A stretch of 64,000 bases of DNA from Marinobacter sp. Arc7-DN-1 (lineage in GTDB: Bacteria > Pseudomonadota > Gammaproteobacteria > Pseudomonadales > Oleiphilaceae): assembly GCF_003441595.1 (NCBI RefSeq), contig NZ_CP031848.1, positions 2,418,001 through 2,482,000 of the forward strand, given 5' to 3'. The translations under genes were made by a program, and so were the position numbers. The notes under the pieces were generated by a model. The model saw nothing but the letters and a program-made list of their open reading frames with translations. It had not been told where the DNA came from and made no database searches. Below are positions 26,539 to 35,167 of this stretch, one piece after another; positions within the stretch are counted from its first letter, which is position 1, and the number at the start of each line of letters is the position of its first letter.

Positions 26539-26852
26539 AAGCCAGTGATAGCAAGATCCAGAGCTCCAACAATCTGGGCTCTGAAATGCGAGAGGGAGCC
26601 AATTGGGCTTTTGAGATGCTTTTCAGGCACAGAGGAAATTTGCGGGGTTAACAGCAGTAGTTCCTGGTCGGCAAAGCTGATTTCCGGAGTTAGTCCGTGC
26701 ATGGCTCCTCCACCAAAGGCGGAACGTTTGCCAAGAGGGATAACAATGCGGGTTGCCAGTTCGCTCAGGAGGCTGCTCTGAATATCGACAAGGTAAGGAT
26801 AGTGCGCTTTGCTGACTTTGCTTGGGTTGGGATACACATCGAACTGTGCCAT
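26526..26852 (-). CDS. ccdB: CcdB-family toxin (DNA gyrase poison)
   Basis: The 108-residue protein starts at ATG 26852, overlapping the ccdA stop. It begins MAQFDVYPNPSKVSKAHYPY, followed by LVDIQSSLLSELATRIVIPL and HGLTPEISFADQELLLLTPQ, typical CcdB. The usual C-terminus ends near LDLAITG. Here the next codons, LPGS and the stop, come from the 3' end of intron copy 3. In F-plasmid CcdB the last residues matter for toxicity, so activity is uncertain. Confidence 0.9.
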   Translation of the reverse strand: MAQFDVYPNPSKVSKAHYPYLVDIQSSLLSELATRIVIPLGKRSAFGGGAMHGLTPEISFADQELLLLTPQISSVPEKHLKSPIGSLSHFRAQIVGALDLAITGLPGS

Positions 26853-27097
26853 CAGAACTCCCTGAATTCGTCGCCGAAGCATCCATGTTGTTCGACGAAA
26901 TCGTTATAACTTTTGATCGCGGCGCGATTTTCCTCGACCCATTGGGCTGCTTCTCGTTTTGAAAGCTCTTCTTTCAGAGCTCGTTCCAGGGTGGCAGACA
27001 AGTTAATGTTCAGTTCCCGGGTTTTCCGCAGCAGATCGCTATTGATTGAGAGGTTCGCTGCTTTTTTGGGTGCGGCTGCATTGTAGAGTTCGGCCAT
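26852..27097 (-). CDS. ccdA: CcdA-family antitoxin
   Basis: The 81-residue protein starts at ATG 27097, five bases after GGAGG. A longer start at 27109 lacks that support. It has a ribbon-helix-helix N-terminus (KKAANLSINSDLLRKTRELN) and the CcdA C-terminal toxin-binding region (WVEENRAAIKSYNDFVEQHG, then FGDEFREF). It reads against the array, from its own promoter upstream. Confidence 0.92.
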   Translation of the reverse strand: MAELYNAAAPKKAANLSINSDLLRKTRELNINLSATLERALKEELSKREAAQWVEENRAAIKSYNDFVEQHGCFGDEFREF

Positions 27098-27138
27098 AGG
27101 AGCCTCCAAGTGGCGATTTAATGCATCGCTTCAGTTTA

Positions 27139-27156
27139 TGCGCACATAAATGCGCA
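27139..27156. promoter_or_regulatory. candidate ccdAB operator
   Basis: TGCGCA, itself a palindrome, occurs twice (27139-27144 and 27151-27156), six bases apart, 42 bases before ccdA. Spaced palindromes are what CcdA-CcdB complexes bind in known ccd operons; binding here is inferred. Confidence 0.45.
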
Positions 27157-27166
27157 TTCAAGCATT

Positions 27167-27215
27167 TAACCAATGGCCGTTGTCGGACCGGCCCCCGGTC
27201 ATTTGAATCGGAGGC
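27167..27215 (+). repeat. Partial attC, last recognisable in the array
   Basis: TTAACCAATGGCCGTTGTCG has a typical left end, but no matching right core follows. GGGCGTTAAGC at 27809-27819 could be a displaced right end. This marks the approximate distal end of the array. Confidence 0.45.
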
Positions 27216-27337
27216 ATGTGCAATTGATGCGTATCAACAGAAGGACGCGACCAGTGCGATAGGCTCGAATGAAGCAGTTTTGTACACTGCGTCAATGCCG
27301 ACTTGCTGCGAGCTTGCAGCAGAGGAGTGAAGTAAAA

Positions 27338-27526
27338 ATGAAACGGGAAAGAAACGAACGCAGCCACAAGGATCCGGTCTGTGGCATGGAGGTCAGCCCT
27401 ATCGCCGCAGTTGATCAACTCATTCACGAGGGCAAGACCTATTACTTTTGTTCCGAAGCCTGTAGTGAAGCCTTTGAGGCTGAGCCCGCGAGATACCTCC
27501 GACATCACCGTCAGCACGGAATGTAG
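27338..27526 (+). CDS. YHS-domain protein
   Basis: The 62-residue protein starts at ATG 27338, eight bases after GGAG. The whole protein is a YHS domain: KDPVCGMEVSPIAAVDQLIH, YYFCSEACSEAFEAEPARYL. The cysteines (VCGM, FCSEAC) are those used for metal binding in this family, which is often found with copper or heavy-metal systems. No such genes are adjacent. It is the first gene after the cassette array. Confidence 0.85.
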   Translation: MKRERNERSHKDPVCGMEVSPIAAVDQLIHEGKTYYFCSEACSEAFEAEPARYLRHHRQHGM

Positions 27527-27848
27527 TTGGGATAGCACGCATGAACGGGCCACGTCGCCATGTACTAATTGGCGCAAACGCAAGCGAACATTAAAAGTCC
27601 TTTATCCGGCTGTTCGGTTTGCCAAGGTTCACTATCGCCCGGAACTTCTCAGCGATGGGGGAAACCGGTGAAGGTCACCCTCAGCCCCTGGTAATCCGCA
27701 TCCTCGGTAATAGCCCCAGCGTTCAGGGTATCCAGATCGAAACGCAAGCCGTCATCTGCCCACCAGCGTCTATAAACAATACTGAAGAGCCAGACCATAG
27801 CAAACCGCAATTCCGGGCGTTAAGCTTGGAGAACCAAACCTATCGCGG
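27527..27848. other. Intergenic, no gene recognised
   Basis: The open frame at 27619-27852 has no recognised similarity or ribosome binding site. GTTAAGC at 27813 resembles an attC right core, so this may be eroded cassette DNA. Confidence 0.35.
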
Positions 27849-28586
27849 ATGATGACAAGGTATCGAAGTTTGCTGAAAACGCCCCTATTAACCGAAACCG
27901 CCGTTGGCCTTGGCGAACTGATGTGTTCCGTGACCCGGGACTGCCTCTGGCAACCCGCCGAGCAATGGGTCCGGAAACGCAGCCCGGGCAGTTTCCTGCA
28001 TTGCCGCGTGGGTTCGGGCCAGGCGACCTACCACCGTTTCGATTCCCGCGACAGGCAACATCTGATCACCTACGGGGTTCGCATGATTGCCGCCAAGCAC
28101 CAGCCGGAAACAGCCAGCGGCTGGCTGTCCGGGCGGGAGATCCGGAAACGGGGTTACTTTGGTGGCGAGCTGAGCACCCTGAACCTGCTGGCCCATACCT
28201 GCTGCCACGAGTTTGCCCATCTGCTACAGCAAAGCGCCGGGCAGCGGCGCCGGGGTTCGGTGCACAACCGGCACTTCTACACCATTCTGGATGAGTTGCA
28301 CGAAAGCGGTGCCGCAGGAGCCACGCGGGAGGCGCTTGCCGACCAGGCCCGGAAACAGGCGCTGGCGTTACCGGACACACCCTTTGAGCCAGTGGACACC
28401 CGGCAGCATCTGGACCGCTGGCAAGTGGGAGATACCGTTAGTTTCGGTGCCGGCCTCCGGGAGCTGCACGGGCAGATCATCCGGGTCAATCGCAAGACCT
28501 GTACCGTGGATGGCATCGGGTCCTCGAAAGGGGTGCGCTACCGGGTGCCGGTGCAGATGCTGAGCCCGCTTACACCGCCTCGGTAA
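27849..28586 (+). CDS. SprT-like zinc metalloprotease-type protein
   Basis: The 245-residue protein has the motif CCHEFAHLLQQ near residue 120, the HExxH zinc site of SprT-like proteins, with VHNRHFYTILDELH as the possible third-ligand region. The C-terminal 60 residues (WQVGDTVSFGAGLRELHGQI, RVNRKTCTVDG) resemble a small beta-barrel seen in related Marinobacter proteins. The physiological substrate is unknown. It converges with nasA and overlaps its 3' end by 17 bases. Confidence 0.7.
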   Translation: MMTRYRSLLKTPLLTETAVGLGELMCSVTRDCLWQPAEQWVRKRSPGSFLHCRVGSGQATYHRFDSRDRQHLITYGVRMIAAKHQPETASGWLSGREIRKRGYFGGELSTLNLLAHTCCHEFAHLLQQSAGQRRRGSVHNRHFYTILDELHESGAAGATREALADQARKQALALPDTPFEPVDTRQHLDRWQVGDTVSFGAGLRELHGQIIRVNRKTCTVDGIGSSKGVRYRVPVQMLSPLTPPR

Positions 28587-31215
28587 CGGACACCAGCAAA
28601 CTCCGGATCTCCGGCAAACAGGATCCGCAGTTGGTGCCACACTGCAGGTCCCGACCCAGTGCGTCCACGCTGTTCACACCCCGTTCAATCGCCTGCTGTA
28701 TCTGCCGGTCACCCACCTGGAAGCAGCTGCAAACCAGGTTGCCGGCATCATCTCCATCCACTGCCCTTGCCGCCAGCAGGCCGCGCCGGGTGGTCTCGTC
28801 GAGCTCCGGCTGGCTGAAGCAGCTGGCCAGCCAGTCCATGGATGGCAGGGCGTCCGGTTCACGGTCCACCATTAAAACCGCCTCCAGCTGACCATTGTAC
28901 AACCGGGCCGCTCTGAAGCGGCCCTCACGGACATCTTCCATAACCAGTTGCGGCTGGCCGCCCAGCCAGTCTGGCACTGCGGTTTTCCAGTCCATGGGTG
29001 ACTGCCCGGCGACGGTCCAGTTGTCGCAATCAGCCAACGTCTGGCGGGCCCAGTAGTCTGCTGTCCAACGTTTCGGCCGGTCCCGTCGTACCAGCAAACG
29101 ACCGTGCCAGCGGGCCGGCCAGTGCGCCAGGGTGGCGCGACCGTGCTTGGCCTCCGGTTGTCCGGAAACCGGATCCACCACGCTGTCGGTCAGTGCGGTG
29201 GCCAGGCCCTGCCCGGTAAACTGGTCGTTCCAGTGAATCGGCACAAACACCTCGCCACGTCGCTGATCTGGTGTCGCTCGGACCCGGCCGACAAAGTGGC
29301 CGTGGGCGCTACTGAGTGTCGCCAATGCCCCCGGCGTCAGGGAAAGCGCCTGGATATCCTCGGGATGCACCTCGATAAACGGCTCAGGCCGGTGCGCCAG
29401 CAAACGGCTGGACCGGGCGGTCCGGGTCATGGTGTGCCACTGGTCGCGGATGCGCCCGGTATTCACAATCACCGGGAATGCATCCGTCGGCGGCCTTGCC
29501 GGGAGTCGAGAGGCTATCGGAATCAGGCGTGCCCGGCCGTCGCTGGTGGCGAACCGGCCATCAGTAAACAGACGCCTCGAATCAGAGGCCGACCCGGTGA
29601 CCGGCCACTGCCGGGGCTCAAGGGTGTCATACTGGTCATCACTGAGCTCCGCCAGCCCGGAAATATCAAAGAAACGCTGACCGGAATTCTCAAAACCCGA
29701 CAAGCGGGCATGTTCCCGGAAAATGTCCGCCGGCCCCTTATAGTCGAAACCGCCACCGTGCCCCAGGGCCCGGGCCACTTCGCTGATGATCCACCAGTCC
29801 GGCCGGGCCTCACCGGTCAGCGGCAGGAAGCGGCGCTGGCGGGAAATGCAGCGTTCGGAATTGGTGACCGTGCCGTCCTTCTCGCCCCAGCCCGCCGCCG
29901 GCAGCAGGATGTCCGCGTGGCGGGCGGTGTCGGTATCTTTGTCGCAGTCCGAAACGATGACTGTCGGGCACCGGGCCAGGGCCCGGCGGATACGATCGGT
30001 TTCCGGCAAACTGACCGCCGGATTGGTGGCCATGATCCACAGCACCTTGATATCGCCGCGCTCGACCGCGTCGAACAGGTCAACGGCTTTCATTCCGGGC
30101 CCTTCCGCTACGGCGTCCGTACCCCAGAACCGGGCCACCCGGTCCCGGGCACCCGGGCTGTCATAATCCATGTGGGCTGCGAGGGAGTTGGCGAGCCCGC
30201 CCACTTCCCGGCCACCCATGGCATTGGGCTGCCCGGTCAGGGAAAACGGACTGGCGCCGGGCTTGCCAACCCGGCCGGTTGCCAGGTGGCAATTGATAAT
30301 CGCGTTGCCCTTGTCGGTCCCGGCGGAGGACTGGTTGATTCCCTGTGAGAACGCGGTCACCGTGCGCGGCTCCTCCCTGAACCAACGGTAGAAGGTGGTG
30401 ACGCTCTCAATGGGCAGGTCACAGAGTCGGGCCACCGCCTCAGGCGAGGGTGCCGCCGATTTCGCGGCCCTCAGGGTGTTTTCGAATCCTTCGCAGTGCT
30501 CCGCCAGGTAACGGCGGTCAAGGCCCTCCTGGTCCGCCAGCCAAACCAGCAGGCCATTGAACAACACGGTATCTGTTCCGGGGCGTATGGCCAGGTGCAA
30601 ATCCGCCAGATCGCTGGTGACGGTTTTACGGGGATCAATGACCACTACCCGGCGACCGGGCCGGCCCGAGGCCTTCATTCTCTGGTAGAGCACCGGATGG
30701 GCCCAGGCGGCATTGCTGCCGGCCAGTACCAGCAGATTCGCCAGTTCCAGATCCTCGTAACAGGCGGGCACCAAATCGCCCCCGAAAGCCCGCTTGTGGG
30801 CGGCGACAGCAGAAGACATGCACAGCCGGGAATTGGTGTCTACATGGGGCGTGCGGATAAACCCCTTGGCCAGCTTGTTGGCCACGTAATAGTCTTCCGT
30901 CAGCAGTTGACCGGAAAGATAGAAGGCCACGGACCCGGGGCCATGAACGGCCACCGATTCGCGGATAGCCCGGGCGACTTCCGTTACTGCCCGGGGCCAG
31001 GTGCTTTCCCGCCCGAAGACATTCGGCTTCAACAGTCGTCCATCCTGGGTCAGGGTTTCGTGCAAGGCGGAGCCCTTCACGCACAGGCGGCCCAGATTCG
31101 CGGGATGGGTCTCATCCCCCTGGGTGGCGGATGGCGACGCATTCACACCACAACCCACGCCGCAGTATGGACAGGTGGTTTGAACCGTCGCCGGTCTATT
31201 GTTGGTTCCGGTCAC
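28570..31215 (-). CDS. nasA: Assimilatory nitrate reductase catalytic subunit
   Basis: The protein has 881 residues. It has an N-terminal [4Fe-4S] site (TTCPYCGVGCGVNAS, then LCVKGSALHETL), the molybdopterin oxidoreductase domain (HVDTNSRLCMSSAVAAHKRA, NVFGRESTWPRAV, TNSERCISRQRR) and a dinucleotide-binding domain (IVNTGRIRDQWHTMTRT). A C-terminal BFD-like [2Fe-2S] domain (NLVCSCFQVGDRQIQQAIER, QCGTNCGSCLPEI) follows. It reduces nitrate to nitrite in the cytoplasm. GTG 31215 behind AAAGGATGTGCT is preferred to the longer frame. It is divergent from the transporter and has its own leader terminator. Confidence 0.95.
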   Translation of the reverse strand: MTGTNNRPATVQTTCPYCGVGCGVNASPSATQGDETHPANLGRLCVKGSALHETLTQDGRLLKPNVFGRESTWPRAVTEVARAIRESVAVHGPGSVAFYLSGQLLTEDYYVANKLAKGFIRTPHVDTNSRLCMSSAVAAHKRAFGGDLVPACYEDLELANLLVLAGSNAAWAHPVLYQRMKASGRPGRRVVVIDPRKTVTSDLADLHLAIRPGTDTVLFNGLLVWLADQEGLDRRYLAEHCEGFENTLRAAKSAAPSPEAVARLCDLPIESVTTFYRWFREEPRTVTAFSQGINQSSAGTDKGNAIINCHLATGRVGKPGASPFSLTGQPNAMGGREVGGLANSLAAHMDYDSPGARDRVARFWGTDAVAEGPGMKAVDLFDAVERGDIKVLWIMATNPAVSLPETDRIRRALARCPTVIVSDCDKDTDTARHADILLPAAGWGEKDGTVTNSERCISRQRRFLPLTGEARPDWWIISEVARALGHGGGFDYKGPADIFREHARLSGFENSGQRFFDISGLAELSDDQYDTLEPRQWPVTGSASDSRRLFTDGRFATSDGRARLIPIASRLPARPPTDAFPVIVNTGRIRDQWHTMTRTARSSRLLAHRPEPFIEVHPEDIQALSLTPGALATLSSAHGHFVGRVRATPDQRRGEVFVPIHWNDQFTGQGLATALTDSVVDPVSGQPEAKHGRATLAHWPARWHGRLLVRRDRPKRWTADYWARQTLADCDNWTVAGQSPMDWKTAVPDWLGGQPQLVMEDVREGRFRAARLYNGQLEAVLMVDREPDALPSMDWLASCFSQPELDETTRRGLLAARAVDGDDAGNLVCSCFQVGDRQIQQAIERGVNSVDALGRDLQCGTNCGSCLPEIRSLLVSVTEAV

Positions 31216-31242
31216 AGCACATCCTTTTGTTTCAGAAACAAA

Positions 31243-31288
31243 AAGCCCGCCAATCCGGATGCCATAGGGGGCCATCAGGGGCGGGCTT
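31243..31288 (-). terminator. Leader terminator upstream of nasA
   Basis: On the minus strand AAGCCCGCC pairs with GGCGGGCTT and is followed by TTTGTTT, 28 bases before the nasA start. A terminator inside a leader suggests regulated antitermination, with NasR (35168-36463) the obvious candidate. Confidence 0.65.
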
Positions 31289-31578
31289 CGTTGCCAATAG
31301 GATTAAGTTGTCTTGAACAGATAGGTACGCGGCTGCAATAACAGGGCCACTCCGGACGGAATCGGCTCTAAGCCCTGCCAGCGCCCGTATACGGCGGCTC
31401 TGAAGGATTTCATTCCTGCCAGATTGCAAAACGGTCTCGCGTCGACGACCAAACCCGGTATCAAATTGGTGCAAACCTGACCGTCGGCGCACTAAAACCA
31501 TCCGGATACCCATTCCCTTTCCCGGGCACCCATTGGCGATAAACCTCTAACTCTCTGTTTTAAGACGCCTTAAAGATA

Positions 31579-31594
31579 TGGCATGGGGCGTGCA
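31579..31594 (+). promoter_or_regulatory. Candidate sigma-54 promoter for nrtABD
   Basis: TGGCATGGGGCGTGCA has GG and GC separated by ten bases, as in -24/-12 promoters. It is about 75 bases before the leader terminator and 126 before the first gene. Sigma-54 with NtrC is the usual nitrogen-limitation control of such operons. Confidence 0.6.
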
Positions 31595-31653
31595 AGAGCC
31601 TTTTACAGAACGCGCGTTTACGACTCAACAGAAAACCGATCCCCAGGCACAGG

Positions 31654-31690
31654 CGCCTGCTTTCCGGCAACGGAAAGCAGGCGTTTTTTT
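31654..31690 (+). terminator. Leader terminator upstream of nrtA
   Basis: CGCCTGCTTTCCG pairs perfectly with CGGAAAGCAGGCG around a GCAA loop and is followed by seven T. It lies between the sigma-54 promoter and nrtA, so transcription must be relieved here. This matches nitrate-responsive NasR antitermination. Confidence 0.8.
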
Positions 31691-31719
31691 GTCTGGGCCA
31701 AACAGAATGAGGCACACCC

Positions 31720-33102
31720 ATGCAGATACTCACACGACAACCTGCCCGATGGCTTACTCGAATGCTACTGGTGGCCACCTTCTGGGCCAGCAGTGCGCTG
31801 GCCCAGGATGAAATAGGTCCGGCCGAAAAGCCCGACCTCAAGCTCGGCTTTATCAAACTGACGGACATGGCACCGCTGGCGGTTGCCTGGGAACAGGGCT
31901 TCTTCATGGACGAAGGCCTGTTCGTGGAACTGGAGGCACAAGCCAACTGGAAAGTACTGCTGGACCGGGTAATCACCGGGGAGCTGGACGGCGCCCATAT
32001 GCTGGCGGGTCAGCCCCTGGGCGCTTCCATTGGTTACGGCACCCGCGCGGATATCATTACCGCCTTCAGCATGGACCTGAACGGCAATGGCATTACCGTC
32101 TCCAATGATGTCTGGGACACCATGAGCCAGCACATTCCAGACAATGCAGATGGAAAACCCGAACATCCGATCAGTGCCAGTGCTCTGTTGCCAGTGGTTG
32201 AAGCCGCCCGGGACCGGGGCGAACGGTTTCGCATGGGAATGGTGTTTCCGGTTTCCACCCACAACTATGAGCTGCGCTACTGGCTTGCCGCCGGTGGCCT
32301 GAACCCGGGCTACTATGCGCCACAGCGCGGCGACACCAGCGGCACCCTGGAGGCAGACGTGCATCTTTCGGTCACGCCACCGCCGCAGATGCCCGCCACC
32401 ATGGAAGCAGGCACCATCCAGGGCTACTGCGTGGGCGAGCCGTGGAATCAGCAAGCCGTGTTCATGGGCATCGGTGTGCCGGTAATTACCGATTACGAGA
32501 TCTGGCCGAACAACCCGGAAAAGGTCTTCGGGGTGACCCGCCAATGGGCCGAGGACTACCCCAACACCCATCTGCGCCTGCTGCGGGCCCTGATTCGCGC
32601 TGCCCACTGGCTGGATGAGAACAACAATGCCAACCGCGGGGAAGCCGTGAAAATCCTCGCGCGCTCCAACTATGTCGGTGCCGATGAGGCGGTGATCGCC
32701 AACTCCATGACCGGCACCTTCGAGTATGAAAAGGACGATGTCCGTGAGGTACCGGATTTCAACGTCTTCTTCCGTTACCACGCCACCTACCCCTACCCGT
32801 CCGATGCCATCTGGTATCTCACCCAGATGCGCCGCTGGGGCCAGATTCCCGAGGCCAGGCCGGACGACTGGTACATGGAGACGGCAGCCCGTGTCTACCG
32901 TGCCGATATCTATGAGCAGGCCGCCCGGTCACTGATTGCGGACGGAACCCTGGAAGCATCGGATTTTCCGGATTTCGATGCCGAAAACTTCCAGCGCCCG
33001 CAACAGGGTGAGCTGATTGACGGTGTGGCCTTCACCCCCCGGACACCGAACGCCTATATCGACAGTTTCGACATTGGCCTGAAAGGCACGCAAACCCCGT
33101 AA
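31720..33102 (+). CDS. nrtA: Nitrate ABC transporter substrate-binding protein (NrtA/NasF family)
   Basis: The 460-residue protein has a signal peptide ([13 protein letters not shown], cleavage near residue 29). The CmpA/NrtA family pattern follows: [59 protein letters not shown]. It should bind nitrate in the periplasm and deliver it to the permease encoded downstream. It is first in a three-gene operon. Confidence 0.93.
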   Translation: MQILTRQPARWLTRMLLVATFWASSALAQDEIGPAEKPDLKLGFIKLTDMAPLAVAWEQGFFMDEGLFVELEAQANWKVLLDRVITGELDGAHMLAGQPLGASIGYGTRADIITAFSMDLNGNGITVSNDVWDTMSQHIPDNADGKPEHPISASALLPVVEAARDRGERFRMGMVFPVSTHNYELRYWLAAGGLNPGYYAPQRGDTSGTLEADVHLSVTPPPQMPATMEAGTIQGYCVGEPWNQQAVFMGIGVPVITDYEIWPNNPEKVFGVTRQWAEDYPNTHLRLLRALIRAAHWLDENNNANRGEAVKILARSNYVGADEAVIANSMTGTFEYEKDDVREVPDFNVFFRYHATYPYPSDAIWYLTQMRRWGQIPEARPDDWYMETAARVYRADIYEQAARSLIADGTLEASDFPDFDAENFQRPQQGELIDGVAFTPRTPNAYIDSFDIGLKGTQTP

Positions 33103-33129
33103 CCGGGTTTGCAAGGAGGTTTTATCACC

Positions 33130-34137
33130 ATGACTACGATCACTTCGGCCAACAGCACCCCTCAGTCACCGCGCTGGCTGGCCCAGAGGCTCAAGGCCCT
33201 GGGCGATGCCCTGGCACCCGATCAGCTGGCTGCTGCCGGTCGGCAACTATTGCTGCCATTGATGGGCATTCTGGTGTTTGTCGGCTTCTGGCACCTGGCC
33301 GCGCCCCAGGTGGACACCTCCCTGGGCAGCTTTCCCGGCCCGGCCCAGGTCTGGGAACAGTCGGGCCAGCTCTGGCAGGAGCACGTCAGCCAGCGCGAGC
33401 GGGCTGACAGGTTCATTGCCATGCAGGAAGAGCGGAACGCCCGCATTCTGGCGGACAATCCGGAGGCCGAGGTAAAAATCCGCAACTACCCCGGCGCGCC
33501 CACCTTTCCGGACCAGGTTGTAACGAGTCTGTTCACGGTTCTGGCGGGGTTTGTACTGGCGACGGCAATCGCGGTGCCGCTGGGCATTGTGGTGGGCCTG
33601 AACCGGCATTTCCAGGCCGCGGTCAATCCGCTGATCCAGATCTTCAAACCGGTATCGCCACTGGCCTGGCTGCCCCTGGTCACCATGGTGGTGTCTGCCA
33701 CCTACGTGAGCGATGACCCGATGTTCGAGAAGTCGTTCCTGACCTCCATGATCACGGTCACCCTGTGCAGCCTCTGGCCCACGCTGATCAACACCAGTGT
33801 TGGCGTGGCAGCGGTACACCCGGACCTGCTGAATGTGTCCCGGGTGTTGCGCCTGTCCTTCTGGACCCATGTCCGCAAGGTGGTATTGCCTTCTTCGGTC
33901 CCGATGATTTTCACGGGGCTTCGGGTGTCACTGGGGATTGCCTGGATGGTGCTGATCGCAGCCGAGATGCTGGCCCAGAGCCCGGGGCTTGGCAAGTTCG
34001 TGTGGGATGAATTCCAGAACGGCAGCAGTGAGTCCCTGAGCCGGATCATGGTGGCGGTGCTGGCCATCGGGTTTATTGGCTTTGTACTGGATCGGGTGAT
34101 GCTTTTGATTCAGCGTCGGGTTGCGTGGAACGAGTGA
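33130..34137 (+). CDS. nrtB: Nitrate ABC transporter permease
   Basis: The 335-residue protein starts at ATG 33130, preceded by AAGGAGG. There are about six membrane segments; the first is at residues 41-57 and the rest at 140-330. The binding-protein-dependent transport signature is in residues 180-290 (SPLAWLPLVTMVVSATYVSD, GLRVSLGIAWMVLIAAEMLA). A loop of about 70 residues after the first helix is typical of NrtB. It pairs with the ATPase at 34291. Confidence 0.93.
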   Translation: MTTITSANSTPQSPRWLAQRLKALGDALAPDQLAAAGRQLLLPLMGILVFVGFWHLAAPQVDTSLGSFPGPAQVWEQSGQLWQEHVSQRERADRFIAMQEERNARILADNPEAEVKIRNYPGAPTFPDQVVTSLFTVLAGFVLATAIAVPLGIVVGLNRHFQAAVNPLIQIFKPVSPLAWLPLVTMVVSATYVSDDPMFEKSFLTSMITVTLCSLWPTLINTSVGVAAVHPDLLNVSRVLRLSFWTHVRKVVLPSSVPMIFTGLRVSLGIAWMVLIAAEMLAQSPGLGKFVWDEFQNGSSESLSRIMVAVLAIGFIGFVLDRVMLLIQRRVAWNE

Positions 34138-34160
34138 ACTCCGCTTTGGAGCAAGCCGCA

Positions 34161-34262
34161 CCGGGTGGGTTACGCCTCCCGAAACACGCGGCGAGTACAT
34201 CCCTGTACGCTCCGCCAAAACATCCATGTTTTTGAGGGTTTCGGGAGGCGTAACCCACCCGG
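34161..34262. repeat. Palindromic intergenic repeat, family B, copy 1
   Basis: A perfect 25-base inverted repeat (34161-34185 and 34238-34262) encloses 52 bases. The loop contains two mini-hairpins with CATCC-type tips: GTACATCCCTGTAC and AAACATCCATGTTT. It lies between the permease and ATPase genes of one operon, so it may act on mRNA stability or relative expression. Related to 63530-63619. Confidence 0.75.
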
Positions 34263-34290
34263 CGCTCCGTTTACCAGAGAGGTGCTCTCC

Positions 34291-35157
34291 ATGACCAAAT
34301 CACATCTTGAATTAACCGGCGTTGAGATGACATTCGATACGCCGAAAGGGCCGTTCGTGGCCCTGGACAACATCAATCTGAAGATAAAAAAGGGAGAGTT
34401 TGTTTCCCTGATCGGGCACTCCGGCTGTGGCAAGTCCACGGTCCTCAACATTGTGGCGGGCTTGCTTCAGGCCACCAAGGGTGGCTGCGTACTGGATGGC
34501 CATGAGGTGAATTCGCCAGGACCGGAACGGGCGGTGGTGTTTCAGAACCATGCGCTGATGCCCTGGCTGACGGTGTACGAGAACGTGGAACTGGCGGTAC
34601 AGCAGGTGTTTCGCAGGTCCATGAGCAAACAGGAACGGCGCGACTGGATTCACCACAATCTGGAGCTGGTGAATATGGCCCATGCGGCCGACAAGCGGCC
34701 GGGTGAGGTCTCCGGTGGCATGGCCCAGCGGGTGGGGATTGCCAGGGCCCTGGCCATGAAACCCAGTGTGCTGCTGATGGACGAGCCGTTTGGCGCCCTG
34801 GATGCCCTGACCCGGGCTCACCTGCAGGACTCATTGATGGAGATTCAGCAGGAGTTGAACAATACGGTGATCATGATTACCCACGATGTGGACGAGGCGG
34901 TGTTGCTGTCTGACCGGATCATCATGATGACCAACGGACCGGCGGCGACCGTCGGCGAGGATCTGTACATTGATCTGCCCCGGCCCCGGAACCGGGTGAC
35001 CCTGGCAGATAACCCGGAATACGTGCACTACCGGCAGGAGGTCTTGCGATTCCTGTACGAGAAGCAACGCAAGCTGGAGCACATCTCGCCACGTCGTTCC
35101 GGAAAGCCCGAAGCGCCCGAGACCAAAGAATCGGAGTCCCGGGCGGCCAGGGCCTGA
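34291..35157 (+). CDS. nrtD: Nitrate ABC transporter ATP-binding protein
   Basis: The 288-residue protein starts at ATG 34291 after AGAGAGGTGCTCTCC. It has Walker A GHSGCGKST, Q-loop VVFQNHALMPWLTV, signature VSGGMAQRVGIARAL, Walker B VLLMDEPFGALD and switch ITHDVDEAVLLSD. It lacks the C-terminal substrate-binding domain of cyanobacterial NrtC, so it corresponds to NrtD/NasD. It ends ten bases before the convergent nasR gene. Confidence 0.93.
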   Translation: MTKSHLELTGVEMTFDTPKGPFVALDNINLKIKKGEFVSLIGHSGCGKSTVLNIVAGLLQATKGGCVLDGHEVNSPGPERAVVFQNHALMPWLTVYENVELAVQQVFRRSMSKQERRDWIHHNLELVNMAHAADKRPGEVSGGMAQRVGIARALAMKPSVLLMDEPFGALDALTRAHLQDSLMEIQQELNNTVIMITHDVDEAVLLSDRIIMMTNGPAATVGEDLYIDLPRPRNRVTLADNPEYVHYRQEVLRFLYEKQRKLEHISPRRSGKPEAPETKESESRAARA

Positions 35158-35167
35158 GCCGGCCCAA

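Noticed and set aside
27619..27852. Small + strand frame before the SprT-like gene
   Set aside because: No ribosome binding site, no family, and proline/serine-rich composition typical of chance frames.
29104..30348. Long + strand open frame of 414 codons
   Set aside because: It is antisense to nasA, GC-rich, and has no recognisable domain; a shadow of the real gene. The same applies to 35258-36403, 57185-58303 and 58944-60239.
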